A stretch of DNA of 64,000 bases, from positions 1,440,586 to 1,504,585 of the forward strand of contig LJIE01000001.1 of NCBI GenBank assembly GCA_001281695.1, in the 5' to 3' direction. This DNA is from a bacterium 336/3. GTDB lineage: Bacteria; Bacteroidota; Bacteroidia; Cytophagales; Thermonemataceae. This document shows, in pieces, positions 28,018 through 37,841 of the stretch. The notes under the pieces were generated by a model. That model worked only from the letters and a program-made list of their open reading frames with translations. It made no database searches and was not told the origin of the DNA. The position numbers and the translations under genes were made by a program. The stretch's first letter is position 1; each line of letters begins with the position of its first letter.

Positions 28018-28473
28018 ATGAAAACTATTGAAGAATCTATCAAAAGCCGTTTCAGAAATGATAGACACAAAGCCATCGTAAATTTGCTTTACACAGCAAA
28101 ATTTATGGAAAGTAGAATAGAGTGTTTTATCAAAAAGTATGACTTAACACATCAGCAATACAATATTTTACGCATTGTTCGAGGAGCAAATGGAAAGCCA
28201 GTTTCCTTAAAATATATTAAAGAACGTATGTTGGATAAGATGCCTGATGCTTCAAGAATTGTAGATAAACTCTACAATAAAGAACTTTTAAAGCGTGTTG
28301 AGTGCCGTGAAGATAGACGAAGTGTGGACATTACCATTACCCAAAAAGGATTTGATTTATTGATTGATATGGATAAATACGCTCCTGAAATGGATTCGAT
28401 GCTCAGTACTTTAGATGAAAAGCAACTCAAAATATTCAACAATCTTTTAGACACACTTAGGGCAGAGGAATAA
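28018..28473 (+). CDS. MarR-family transcriptional regulator
   Basis: The 151-residue protein has the helical dimer ends and central winged helix of MarR, including LTHQQYNILRIVRGANGKPVSLKYIKERMLDKMPDASRIVDKLYNKELLKRVEC and the wing REDRRSVDITITQKG. Regulators of this family usually repress adjacent genes and respond to small ligands or oxidants. It lies 23 bases after the second yceI gene. The palindromic site at 26613-26635 in the yceI promoter could be its operator, giving autoregulation of the cluster. This link is inference. Confidence 0.92.
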   Translation: MKTIEESIKSRFRNDRHKAIVNLLYTAKFMESRIECFIKKYDLTHQQYNILRIVRGANGKPVSLKYIKERMLDKMPDASRIVDKLYNKELLKRVECREDRRSVDITITQKGFDLLIDMDKYAPEMDSMLSTLDEKQLKIFNNLLDTLRAEE

Positions 28474-29947
28474 GCAAAAGTTGAAAAGATTCTTTTTGCA
28501 TATGTTTCTGTAATTCTAAACTTTCTTCAAAAGAAAGCCCTGTGTATTCTGAGTGTTCTAAAAATAGTGTAGGTGCTAAAAGGCTTTTTTCTGGGTATCT
28601 TAAAATAGCCTTTTTTTGCTTCAAACTATAAAGACTTTGATGCCCTGCTGTTTCACAAAAAACATCATACAATAAATATTTTTTTCCTGTAAATTGTTCA
28701 AATTTAACAGTATCAGCAATTTCTCTTAGAACTTCCATTTTGATAGATTTATCCAAATAAGGATAAATACCCATTCCTAAAGTTGTAAATACTACCTTTG
28801 TGTTTTGTTCTTTCAAATATTGAGCAACTTGCAGATAAGATGTTTGTTTGTAAGGGTATAAATTTTCCTGAATTCGATATACCTGCACTAATAATGAACC
28901 TAATAATAAACTAACTCCAAGCCTTTTTCTTAGTCTTGAAGTTAAAAACTTTTCTTTTAAAATCTCAAAAAAATTAAAAGCCCAAAGATATATCAGAGGT
29001 AATATAAAAATCAGTCCTCTTGGTGCTTTAGGCAAAAAACTCATTACAATAAATACACCTACACAAACAATCGAAATAACCTTTTCTATAATTCTGAAAG
29101 GTATGATTTGCAGAGATAATAATCTACCTAAAAGAAGTATGCCTATTAAGATGTTTTCAAAATTAAGAAAATAAGAAAAATAATATCCCCATTGCATAGC
29201 AGTAGGATTTGAATTCCCTGACATAGAAAAAATACTATATAAAGTAGCAGGATATTGATACCAATGAAGCCCTAAAATCCAACCCAAAAGCATTAAAAAA
29301 ATGATAGGTAATATAAATCCTAACAATGTATAATAAATAACTTTGAAATACAAAGTTTTAATTAAACCAATATCTTTTTTGATAGTCCAAGAACTAAATA
29401 CCAAAAAAGGTAATACAACTATAAATTTATAATTGATAAGCATACAAATAGCACACCAAACGCCAATGATAAAAGCACTTGAAAAGAGGTTTTTAAGTGC
29501 TTTGTTTTGTAAAAAAATATGGATTCTATACCATAAAACTCCCATACTTAAAAGGCTCAAACTCTCAATAGAAAAATAATGACTACAAGTAGAAATAAAT
29601 AAAGAAAATGCGATCCAATATCCTCCTAGCCAAAAAGAGTTTTTAATTGATTTTGTGAAAAAATAAATAGCAAAAATGCTTAATAATATATTGATAAAAA
29701 GGAGATTGTGGATGTTTTTGAAAAACAGAAAGAAAAAAGAATAAAAAAGATAAAAGATAGGCGAACTATGATGAAATAAATTGTGCCAATCACCTTTATG
29801 AATTTCTTCTAAAATTTGAAAATTATGGATAGAGTCGTAATCAAAAAGTTTTAAAGAAAATAAAACATATATGTGTAGAAGTAATAAAATAACGAAAAAA
29901 AGACAAAAATGAATGACACTATTTTGTTTTAATGATAAATAAGGCAT
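28457..29947 (-). CDS. Polytopic membrane protein (GT-C-like)
   Basis: The 496-residue protein has about 10-12 hydrophobic helices. The first periplasmic loop carries FDYDSIHNFQILEEIHKGDWHNLFHHSSPIFYLF, with the acidic/His pair seen in GT-C (PMT/dolichyl-phosphate mannosyltransferase-like) enzymes. The C-terminal about 110 residues are soluble and contain a few motifs (KVVFTTLGMGIYPYLD). The overall layout agrees with a lipid-linked sugar transferase that works on the outer face of the inner membrane, but no catalytic residue can be proven. It overlaps the convergent MarR gene by 17 bases at the 3' end. Confidence 0.65.
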   Translation of the reverse strand: MPYLSLKQNSVIHFCLFFVILLLLHIYVLFSLKLFDYDSIHNFQILEEIHKGDWHNLFHHSSPIFYLFYSFFFLFFKNIHNLLFINILLSIFAIYFFTKSIKNSFWLGGYWIAFSLFISTCSHYFSIESLSLLSMGVLWYRIHIFLQNKALKNLFSSAFIIGVWCAICMLINYKFIVVLPFLVFSSWTIKKDIGLIKTLYFKVIYYTLLGFILPIIFLMLLGWILGLHWYQYPATLYSIFSMSGNSNPTAMQWGYYFSYFLNFENILIGILLLGRLLSLQIIPFRIIEKVISIVCVGVFIVMSFLPKAPRGLIFILPLIYLWAFNFFEILKEKFLTSRLRKRLGVSLLLGSLLVQVYRIQENLYPYKQTSYLQVAQYLKEQNTKVVFTTLGMGIYPYLDKSIKMEVLREIADTVKFEQFTGKKYLLYDVFCETAGHQSLYSLKQKKAILRYPEKSLLAPTLFLEHSEYTGLSFEESLELQKHMQKESFQLLLIPLP

Positions 29948-30029
29948 AAAAACTAAAAATTAGTCTTGTAATTTCGGAATATTTTTTTTACTTTTCTAAA
30001 AAAAATGTGAGATTAGGTAAAATAACACT

Positions 30030-33000
30030 ATGAAAAAATTCTTACTCAAACTACTAAACATTGAGAAAAGTGAATATACGCAAGTAATGACACTTTTGTT
30101 CTTAGGTTTTTTAATTGGAGTGTTTTTAGCAACATATAGCGTTGCAACTACTACGCTTTTTCTACAAAAATGGGACGAAAACGAATATTTGCCTATCGTA
30201 ACCATTGCCACAGGGCTTATAGGAATTGTAACTACCTATATATTTTCTTACCTTCAAAATAAAATTTCTTATGCGACGCTTTCCATTACTACGCTGATTA
30301 TAGTAGTAATATTGGTTGGTGGCTTAAGAGCTGGTTTTGCAGTAGTGGATGATCCCATTCTCAAAAATAGAATCATTTTTGGAGGTTTGGTAATGCTTGC
30401 ACCTTTTGAAGCTTTAGTTGGTTTGGTTTTCTGGGGAACTATTGCTCGAATGTTTACACTCAAACAACAGAGACGTATCGTGGGTGGTGTGGATATTGGA
30501 AAAGGTTTGGCTGCTTTGGCTACCTTTTTTGCCATTCCTATTTTCTCAGCTTTAGTGCCTGCTACCGAAGATTTAATAGATGTTACCTTTGTAGTGGGAG
30601 TACTTATCCTAATAATTTATTTTGCTTTGGTACTAATTTCGCCACTGATTAGTTTTGGTAAGCGTCAAATTATAGAAGGGCAAACTGGACGTTTTGGTAT
30701 CAGAAAAATGTTTAAAAATCAATACATCATTTTGATGGCATTTTTCTTGGTATTGGCAACCATCTCACACAAATTTGTAGATTACACTTTCTTGAACGCA
30801 ACTGGTCAGCAATATCCTGATGAAAGAGATTTACAAAACTTTATTGCTGTTTTTGAAGGAGTTATTTATTTCTTTATACTTACTATCCAGATTTTTGCTG
30901 TTGATAGAATTATAGAAATGTATGGGACAAGGGTAGCCTTGCTGATTAATCCTATTATCTTGGGTGGACTGACTACAGTGGCAATTTTAGTAGGTGTTTT
31001 TTCTGGTTTTAGGCCTGCTGTAGATGGAAGTGGAGGCTTTGTGTTGTTCTTTCTTTCAATTGCTTTAGGTAAATTGTTTTCTGCTGCCCTCAAAGAATCT
31101 ATGGATGATGCAGCCTTTAAACAATATTATTTCCCAATAGACTCTCGTGTACGTCTAGATGTTATCAGCCGTATGGATGGTATTGTAAAAGTAGGAGCTG
31201 GTTTAATAGCTGGTCTTTTGTTATTGGCAATTCAGTACACAGGATTTACCAATCTACTATTATTCTCCATCATATTAATACCCATCGTATTAGGTTGGGT
31301 ATTTACAACCAACAAAATGTATTTGGGTTACAAAGACACACTCAAACAAACCTTGGTAGAATCTAAAAATAAAATATCACAAAGTGCTTTTACAGAACAA
31401 TCTTTAGATAAAATGCTTCGCAAAGAAGCTTATTCTGTTCATGAGGATAGAACAATTTTTGCGTTAAAGTTACTTGAAAAATTAGAACCTACTATTTATG
31501 AAGAAGAACTCATCAGAATAGCAAGTAATACTGAAGGAATACCTCAAAAATATGCTTTGAAGCAAATAGATAAATTGATGATAACCTCTGAGGGTTTAAT
31601 ATCTCCAGAACAACAAAAAACAGTAAGTAATGATTTATACAAACTTGTAAAGTCTAAAAATGCTCAAGATAGACTACTTGCCGTTAAACAACTTCCGCAT
31701 TTAGTAAATGAGCAAAATGAGTTTTTGTTAATGGAGTTGCTTAGAGATATTGATATGAGAGTAAGATTGTATGCTGTTCATGCATGCAGAAAAATTAGAA
31801 AACCTGAAACATGGTCTATCCTTATAGATTTGCTCAATTCTCCAGTGTATGCCAATGCAGCAGCAGCAGCTCTCATTCAGGCTGGAGATACAGTTCTGCC
31901 AACATTAGAGTCAGCTTTTCATAAATCAGGGCAACACGAAGAAGTAATGAGGCGTATTGCAGAAATTTATGGTAGAATAGGGACTGAAAAATCTTTGGAA
32001 TTACTTTGGAATAAAATAAATTTCCCTGATACAGAAATAGTTGAACAAGTTCTGTATGCGTTCAGCTATAATAATATTCGTGTTCCTGCCGAAAGAGCTA
32101 CATTTATCAATCACATTATAGAAATTGAAATCGGTGATGCAGCTTGGGACATGGCAGCTTTATTAGAAATTAGTAAAGACCGTCATGCGTTTTATTTGAG
32201 AAAATCTTTAGAAGATGAAATAGATTATAATTTTGAAGGAATATTTACTTTACTTTCCTTGGTTTACGACCCACAGTCTGTACAGCTTGTAAAACAAAAT
32301 CTTGAAAGTGAATCCGCTGAAGCTCACGTATTTGCTATTGAACTACTGAATGTTTTCTTGGCAGATGAGTTAAAACCTAAATTGTTTCCACTATTAGAGG
32401 ACTTGTCTCCAGAAGAAAAAATTGAGAGGTTACAAGAGTTCTTCCCTCGTGAGCGTTTCAATTCTGTAGAAGTATTAAAACACTTGATAAGTAGAGACTA
32501 CTCTTATACAAATCGCTGGACAAGAGCTTGTGCTATTTATGCATTAGGTTTTGAAGAAAGGTTAGACTCTTTTGATGAATTGGTGGCTAACTTATTTCAC
32601 CCAGACCCACTCTTATATGAAACTTCTGCATGGGCTATTTACAAACATAGGCCTGAAATTTATGAAAAAATGCAAGAACGGTTACCTATTGAGAATGTGA
32701 GAAATATAGAAGTAGTATTAGAGAGAACTTTTAATACAAAAAAAGATTACCTAATGCCTTTAAGAATAGAAAAAACAATGTTTTTGAAGGATATAGACTT
32801 TATGCAAAATGTACCTTCTGATATTGTTTCAGAAATTGTAGAATTGATAGAAGAGAGGCATTATCCACAAACTACTACGATTATCCAAGAAGGACAAGAT
32901 AGCAATCAAGTACCCATTTGTATTGTAGCACAAGGTAGAGTAGATTCTATAAAAAATGGAATAGTGGCGGATGCTTATAATACTAGAGAAATATTTGGAC

Positions 33001-33182
33001 ATCTATATCTAGGAGATGAAGATTATGTAAACCAAACACTCATTGCTCAAGAAGGAACAACAGTTTATGAAATAGATAAAGATTTATTTTATGCAATGGT
33101 GCAGAAAAACCATGAATTCGCTCGAGCATTTATAGATGCTGTGGCTCAAGACTTAACACCAGTATCTATCAAAAACAAATAA
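30030..33182 (+). CDS. Transporter-HEAT-cyclic-nucleotide-domain fusion protein
   Basis: The 1,050-residue protein has three parts. Residues 1-430 form a membrane domain of about 12 TM helices with the look of the MFS/ATP-ADP carrier (NTT) group, including a GGVDIGKGLAALATFF segment and FPIDSRVRLDVISRMDGIVKVGAG. Residues about 440-860 are HEAT-like helical repeats (RLLAVKQLPHL, VRLYAVHACRKIRKPETW). Residues about 925-1045 form a cyclic-nucleotide-binding-like roll (TTTIIQEGQDSNQVPICIVAQGRVD). The classic PBC Arg motif is not clear. The transport role in an extracellular bacterium is unknown. It is 40 bases from the TIR-like gene and may share its transcript. Confidence 0.8.
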   Translation: MKKFLLKLLNIEKSEYTQVMTLLFLGFLIGVFLATYSVATTTLFLQKWDENEYLPIVTIATGLIGIVTTYIFSYLQNKISYATLSITTLIIVVILVGGLRAGFAVVDDPILKNRIIFGGLVMLAPFEALVGLVFWGTIARMFTLKQQRRIVGGVDIGKGLAALATFFAIPIFSALVPATEDLIDVTFVVGVLILIIYFALVLISPLISFGKRQIIEGQTGRFGIRKMFKNQYIILMAFFLVLATISHKFVDYTFLNATGQQYPDERDLQNFIAVFEGVIYFFILTIQIFAVDRIIEMYGTRVALLINPIILGGLTTVAILVGVFSGFRPAVDGSGGFVLFFLSIALGKLFSAALKESMDDAAFKQYYFPIDSRVRLDVISRMDGIVKVGAGLIAGLLLLAIQYTGFTNLLLFSIILIPIVLGWVFTTNKMYLGYKDTLKQTLVESKNKISQSAFTEQSLDKMLRKEAYSVHEDRTIFALKLLEKLEPTIYEEELIRIASNTEGIPQKYALKQIDKLMITSEGLISPEQQKTVSNDLYKLVKSKNAQDRLLAVKQLPHLVNEQNEFLLMELLRDIDMRVRLYAVHACRKIRKPETWSILIDLLNSPVYANAAAAALIQAGDTVLPTLESAFHKSGQHEEVMRRIAEIYGRIGTEKSLELLWNKINFPDTEIVEQVLYAFSYNNIRVPAERATFINHIIEIEIGDAAWDMAALLEISKDRHAFYLRKSLEDEIDYNFEGIFTLLSLVYDPQSVQLVKQNLESESAEAHVFAIELLNVFLADELKPKLFPLLEDLSPEEKIERLQEFFPRERFNSVEVLKHLISRDYSYTNRWTRACAIYALGFEERLDSFDELVANLFHPDPLLYETSAWAIYKHRPEIYEKMQERLPIENVRNIEVVLERTFNTKKDYLMPLRIEKTMFLKDIDFMQNVPSDIVSEIVELIEERHYPQTTTIIQEGQDSNQVPICIVAQGRVDSIKNGIVADAYNTREIFGHLYLGDEDYVNQTLIAQEGTTVYEIDKDLFYAMVQKNHEFARAFIDAVAQDLTPVSIKNK

Positions 33183-33222
33183 TCAGACTTAAATTTTATT
33201 TTCGATATTAATAATATAATAT

Positions 33223-34671
33223 ATGAACAACCTTAATTTTGATATTTATCTTAACTACTCTAATAAGGATAATGAAGATGGATGGGTGAGTAGCCTTCAG
33301 AAAATGATTCAAGAGGCTTTAGGGCAACTTATGGGCGAAAAACCAGTAATATTACATTATCCTAACCAAGAAAAGCCAACAGCTTCTACTTTAGCACAAG
33401 TAGGAGTAATGATTTGTGTAGTTTCTCCTAATTTTATTAAGGATATAAACTGTATAGAAGATATACAAGCTTTTGTAGAGGCAAATGAAGGAATTGTTGC
33501 TAAAAGGATTATTAAAATAGTTAAATATCCTGTTACTTATGATGAACAACCTACAGCTGTTAAGGACTTACTAGCTTATAACTTATATACTATCAATATT
33601 CAAAATGGAGAGTTCAGCGAAATTAAAGAGTTTTTTGGAAGAGAAAATGAGAAAATATTTTGGACTCAATTATTAGACATTGCTCAAGAAACTTACAAAG
33701 CTCTTAATGTTTTAAGAAATAAAACCTTACAGCAAATAGCAGCTCATTTTAAAGGAAAAACGGTGTTTTTAGCTGAAACAACAGATGATTTGTTGATAGA
33801 AAGAAACCTGATTAAAAGAGAGTTAGAAAAATTTGGTTGTGTGGTAATTCCTGATAAAAACTTACCTAGTAATCGCATAGAAATGCAGAGCCTTCTTAAA
33901 AAAGATATAGAAAGAAGTGACTTAGCTATTCATCTGATAGGTAACTCTTATGGAGAAATTTTAGAGGAGAATGGAATATCATTATTAGAATTGCAAAATT
34001 CTTTGGCTACTGAACATGGCAATATTGTAGCAGCCACTAAGAATTCTATTTATGATGAAAAAAGAGGTTTTTCAAGAATTATTTGGGTTGCCCCTTATGC
34101 CAAATTTAATAGTGAACGTCAAAAAGTATTTGTTGATAATTTACGCCAAAATGCAGAAGCATTAGAAGGTGCTGAAATATTACAAGTACCCTTAGAAGAT
34201 TTAAAACAAGCTATTCGAAGAGTATTAAATGAACAAGAAGTTCAAAGTATAGAAGTTGTAGCTCATGCCACAAGCCAAGAAGGTGTTTATTTTATTTATG
34301 ATCCAATGGATGCGGATTCTGCTAAAAATGTAATAGAATATTTAAAGAATAGCAACTATAAGGTTCTTACTCCTGCTTTTGAAAATAATTTGTTAGAAGC
34401 AAGAAAAAAACATATTGATAATCTGGTAAATTGTAAAGCTGCCATTATTTTTTGTGGAAAAGTAAGTAAACAATGGATAGCTATGAAATTATTAGACTTA
34501 CTAAAAGCCCCAGGATTTGGTAGACAAAAACCATTAAAATATAAAGCTATTCTAACGGGTTCATTATTTCAACCTGATGACTTTGTTAGAAATAATCAAA
34601 TACAGGTAATACAGTTCCAAGATGGAGTAATTTACCCTGAATTAAATGAGTTTATACACACCATAGTTTAA
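33223..34671 (+). CDS. Protein with three tandem TIR/DUF4062-like domains
   Basis: The 482-residue soluble protein has three Rossmann-like units. Unit 1 (about 5-150) begins FDIYLNYSNKDNEDGW and continues GVMICVVSPNFIKDINCIED, matching the start and the SPN..C..E region of TIR domains. The usual catalytic Glu position falls at Glu79/Asp80, so NAD hydrolase activity is uncertain. Unit 2 (about 170-320) has VFLAETTDDLLIERNLIKREL and SDLAIHLIGNSYGE, as in DUF4062. Unit 3 (about 350-480) starts GVYFIYDPMDADSAKNVIEYL. The gene is 11 bases upstream of the STAND NTPase, implying a functional pair, possibly a receptor-effector or conflict system. Confidence 0.72.
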   Translation: MNNLNFDIYLNYSNKDNEDGWVSSLQKMIQEALGQLMGEKPVILHYPNQEKPTASTLAQVGVMICVVSPNFIKDINCIEDIQAFVEANEGIVAKRIIKIVKYPVTYDEQPTAVKDLLAYNLYTINIQNGEFSEIKEFFGRENEKIFWTQLLDIAQETYKALNVLRNKTLQQIAAHFKGKTVFLAETTDDLLIERNLIKRELEKFGCVVIPDKNLPSNRIEMQSLLKKDIERSDLAIHLIGNSYGEILEENGISLLELQNSLATEHGNIVAATKNSIYDEKRGFSRIIWVAPYAKFNSERQKVFVDNLRQNAEALEGAEILQVPLEDLKQAIRRVLNEQEVQSIEVVAHATSQEGVYFIYDPMDADSAKNVIEYLKNSNYKVLTPAFENNLLEARKKHIDNLVNCKAAIIFCGKVSKQWIAMKLLDLLKAPGFGRQKPLKYKAILTGSLFQPDDFVRNNQIQVIQFQDGVIYPELNEFIHTIV

Positions 34672-34682
34672 TAAAATATAAT

Positions 34683-36965
34683 ATGGAAACGAATGTAATC
34701 CAAAACACTATCCTTCAACAACAAGGTATCAATTTTAATCCTTTTCCTGGACTAAGACCATTTACCATAGAGGAAAGCCATTTGTTTTTCGGAAGGGAAG
34801 GGCAAAGTGATGAAGTTTTGATGAAGCTTTATCAAAATAGGTTTGTGGCCGTTGTAGGTCCTTCTGGAAGTGGTAAATCATCTTTTATTTATTGTGGTGT
34901 CATACCTATTTTGTACGGAGGATTTGTAGCTAATAAAACTTCCAATTGGAATGTTGTAGTTGCTCGACCTGGAGCATCTCCTATTGATAATCTTGCAGAG
35001 TCTATTTATAAAAAAATTACTCAAATTAATGCCTCTGAAGAAGAACAAAAAATTCGTAAAAAGGTAATAGCTACCTTATTGCGTAGTAGTTCTTTAGGTC
35101 TTATAGAGTCTATTATGCAAACCAAAGAGTTCTCGGATAAGAATACACTTATTCTTATAGATCAGTTTGAAGAGCTATTTAGATTTAGAAGACAAGATGA
35201 CCCAGAGGCTATTAATGAAGCTCTTAATTTTGTAAACTTACTCACAGAAGCTATACGCTATGAAGGTTTGCCTATTTATGTAGCTATTACTATGCGTTCG
35301 GACTTTATTGGTGAATGTGCGTTCTTTCCTGAACTTACAAGAGCTATCAATAACAGTTATTACATGATTCCACAAATGACTCGTGAGCAAAAACGAAATG
35401 CTATTACGGGTCCTGTAGCTGTGGGTGGAGGTGAAATTACGCCACGATTAGTACAAAGATTGTTGAATGATTTGGGAGATAACCCAGATCAATTACCTAT
35501 TCTTCAGCATTCTCTGATGCGTACTTGGGATTACTGGACTCGTCATAAAGAAACAGAAGAGCCTTTGGATGTGCATCATTATGAGGCAATTGGTACAATG
35601 AACGAAGCTCTTTCTTTACATGCTAATGAAGCTTATGACGAACTAACAGAGGGACAAAAGCGTGTTTGCGAAAAGTTATTTAAAAGTATTACAGAAAAAG
35701 GAGGCGATCAAAATCAAGGAATACGTCGCCCAACTAGACTTTCAGAAATTACAGCGATCGCAGGAGCAAGAGAAGAGGATGTAATAGCTATTATTGATAA
35801 ATTTAGAGAACCAGGACGTTCATTATTAACTCCTGCCGCAGGAGTTACACTTACAGGAGATTCTATCATAGATATTTCTCATGAAAGTTTGATGCGTATT
35901 TGGGTACGCTTGAAAAACTGGGTAGATGATGAAGCTGAAGCTGTTCAAATGTATCAACGTCTTTCAGAAGCATCTGCCATGTATCAAATTGGTAAAGCAG
36001 GTTTGTGGAGACCACCAGATTTGCAACTTGCTTTAAACTGGCGTGAAAAACACAAACCATCTCTTATTTGGGCAAAAAGACATAATCCTGCCTTTGAAAG
36101 AGCAATGGTATTCTTGGATTATAGTCAAAAAGAATACGAAACAGAACAGCGTATCAAAGAAATGCTTCAAAAGCGTACTTTGAAACGTACTCGTATTACA
36201 GCTATTATCATGGGTTTGTTTACATTGGTGGCAATTGCATTCTTGATTTATGCGTTGGCAAAAAGAGTAGAAGCAGACCAACAAAGAGCCAAAGCATTAG
36301 AACAAACAAAATTAGTTGAAAAACAAAAAGAAATAGCTGAAAAACAACGTGCTGAAGCAGAAAAAGCAAAATCTGAAGCAGAAAAAGCAAAAGAAGCTGC
36401 TGTACTTGCTCAGAAAGAAGCAGAGGAACAAAAAGAAGAAGCAGAAAAAGCAAAAGAAGAGGCTGAAAAACAAAAAGATATTGCTGAAAAGCAACGTGCA
36501 GAAGCTATTAAAGCAAAAGAAGAAGCTCGTTTGAGTGAAGCAAATGCAAAAGAAAGTGCTCGTGTAGCCGAAGCTGCCAGCCAAGAAGCTAGAAAGCAAG
36601 CAGATATTGCGAAAAAAGCAGAAAATAAAGCTAAAAATCAGCGTTTATTGTCTATTGCTCAATCAATGGCTTTAAAATCAAAACAACTTTCTGATGATCC
36701 TGAGCTACAAGCTTTAAATGCTCAACAAGCATATAAGTTCCATAGTGAAAATGGTGGTAGTAAATTCCATCCTGATATATACCAAGGACTTTATTATGCT
36801 ATCAGAACATTTGAAGGACAGGACTTTAATAAATTAAAAGGACATACTGATTACATCAGAGGTATTGTGCCTGCAAGTTCAGGAAAGTACATGTATTCTG
36901 CTGGTAGTGATGGACAGGTTTTAAGGTTTGACTTAGAAGATACCAAAAACAAGGTGAAGTCTTAA
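34683..36965 (+). CDS. nSTAND1 NTPase with TM helix, coiled coil and WD40 start (frame broken at 3' end)
   Basis: The 760-residue frame begins with FPGLRPFTIEESHLFFGRE and Walker A GPSGSGKSS (about residues 60-68), Walker B TLILIDQFEELF, and a winged-helix region, typical of the novel STAND NTPase 1 group. One TM helix lies near 505-525. A Glu/Lys/Ala-rich coiled coil spans about 530-660. The first WD40 blade follows (KGHTDYIRGIV, YSAGSDGQVLRFD). The frame stops shortly after; the remaining blades are in a different frame starting upstream of 36992. Such proteins act as regulated switches; the coiled coil could form an oligomer. A deletion in an A run explains the break. Confidence 0.85.
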   Translation: METNVIQNTILQQQGINFNPFPGLRPFTIEESHLFFGREGQSDEVLMKLYQNRFVAVVGPSGSGKSSFIYCGVIPILYGGFVANKTSNWNVVVARPGASPIDNLAESIYKKITQINASEEEQKIRKKVIATLLRSSSLGLIESIMQTKEFSDKNTLILIDQFEELFRFRRQDDPEAINEALNFVNLLTEAIRYEGLPIYVAITMRSDFIGECAFFPELTRAINNSYYMIPQMTREQKRNAITGPVAVGGGEITPRLVQRLLNDLGDNPDQLPILQHSLMRTWDYWTRHKETEEPLDVHHYEAIGTMNEALSLHANEAYDELTEGQKRVCEKLFKSITEKGGDQNQGIRRPTRLSEITAIAGAREEDVIAIIDKFREPGRSLLTPAAGVTLTGDSIIDISHESLMRIWVRLKNWVDDEAEAVQMYQRLSEASAMYQIGKAGLWRPPDLQLALNWREKHKPSLIWAKRHNPAFERAMVFLDYSQKEYETEQRIKEMLQKRTLKRTRITAIIMGLFTLVAIAFLIYALAKRVEADQQRAKALEQTKLVEKQKEIAEKQRAEAEKAKSEAEKAKEAAVLAQKEAEEQKEEAEKAKEEAEKQKDIAEKQRAEAIKAKEEARLSEANAKESARVAEAASQEARKQADIAKKAENKAKNQRLLSIAQSMALKSKQLSDDPELQALNAQQAYKFHSENGGSKFHPDIYQGLYYAIRTFEGQDFNKLKGHTDYIRGIVPASSGKYMYSAGSDGQVLRFDLEDTKNKVKS

Positions 36966-36991
36966 TCAAGAATCCTACTTACAACACAACA

Positions 36992-37837
36992 ATGGCAATG
37001 AATCATAATGGACAGAATTTAGCAGTAGGTAGCCATACTAATAAAATCCAAATATTTAACATACAAGGAGATTCAAAATCTTTAAAAAATACGATTGTAT
37101 TGCCTGAAGGAATCACTACATGGTATTTGGCATATCCATCAAGAACGGATAATGGTTTGGCATTTGTAACTTCTAATAATAAAGTCTATTTCTATAATAA
37201 TAAAGAAGCAAAAGCTTTAGGTACTTCTACTGAGCAAATTACAGCTTTAGCAATTACTTCTGATGGAAAAAGCATTATTACAGGAAATGAAAAAGGCGAA
37301 GTGATTTTCTGGAATACAACAACAGGAGAACAAAGAAACTTTACCAAAGATAATAATGCAGTTTCTGCAATACGTGTAAGCCATAATGGAAAATGGATGT
37401 CTATTGGGAATCATGGTGGAAAACTCAAATTATATGATTTGAATAAAGGTACAGACAAGCCTATCAACTTATTCGGACATAATAGAGAGATTACTGATAT
37501 TGCTTTTAGCAATGATGATGCACAAATGGCATCTGCAAGCCGAGATAAAACGGTAAGAGTTTGGAACTTGAATGCTCTGAATACAGAACCTATGGTATTC
37601 AATGACTACTCTTCATGGGTAACAGCTATCAATTTTAGTGCTGATGGTTTGAAACTTATTGCAGGAACAAAAGATAAAACTATTCGCTTTTGGTATACTG
37701 ATATCACTAAAATGAGTGATTATCTATGTGGTAAAATTAAAAATAATATGAGTTTAGAAGAATGGGAAAGATACGTTGCAACTCCCAGTGACGTTCCATT
37801 CGAAAATACTTGTGGTAGCCTTCCTCAAAGACAATAA
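36992..37837 (+). CDS. WD40 propeller, C-terminal part of the split STAND protein
   Basis: The 281-residue frame carries about five WD40 repeats with typical spacing: ITALAITSDGKSIITGNEKGEVIFWNT, then AIRVSHNGKWMSIGNHGGKLKLYDL, GHNREITDIAFSNDDAQMASASRDKTVRVWNL and AINFSADGLKLIAGTKDKTIRFWY. The same frame is open further upstream to 36932 and continues the blade pattern (GEVLIKNPTYNTT), so the ATG at 36992 is probably not the real start. One extra A in 36945-36949 would fuse it to the NTPase frame into one protein of about 1,050 residues. The C-terminal tail has Cys residues (YLCGK, NTCGS). Confidence 0.85.
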   Translation: MAMNHNGQNLAVGSHTNKIQIFNIQGDSKSLKNTIVLPEGITTWYLAYPSRTDNGLAFVTSNNKVYFYNNKEAKALGTSTEQITALAITSDGKSIITGNEKGEVIFWNTTTGEQRNFTKDNNAVSAIRVSHNGKWMSIGNHGGKLKLYDLNKGTDKPINLFGHNREITDIAFSNDDAQMASASRDKTVRVWNLNALNTEPMVFNDYSSWVTAINFSADGLKLIAGTKDKTIRFWYTDITKMSDYLCGKIKNNMSLEEWERYVATPSDVPFENTCGSLPQRQ

Positions 37838-37841
37838 TAAA

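Noticed and set aside
36220-36599. Leu/Phe-rich minus-strand frame over the STAND coiled coil
   Set aside because: It is the complement of the Glu/Lys/Ala repeat; composition explains the open frame.
36942-36952. Programmed -1 frameshift in the STAND gene
   Set aside because: The heptamer C-AAA-AAC is not a strong slippery site and no pseudoknot was seen; read error or mutation is simpler.
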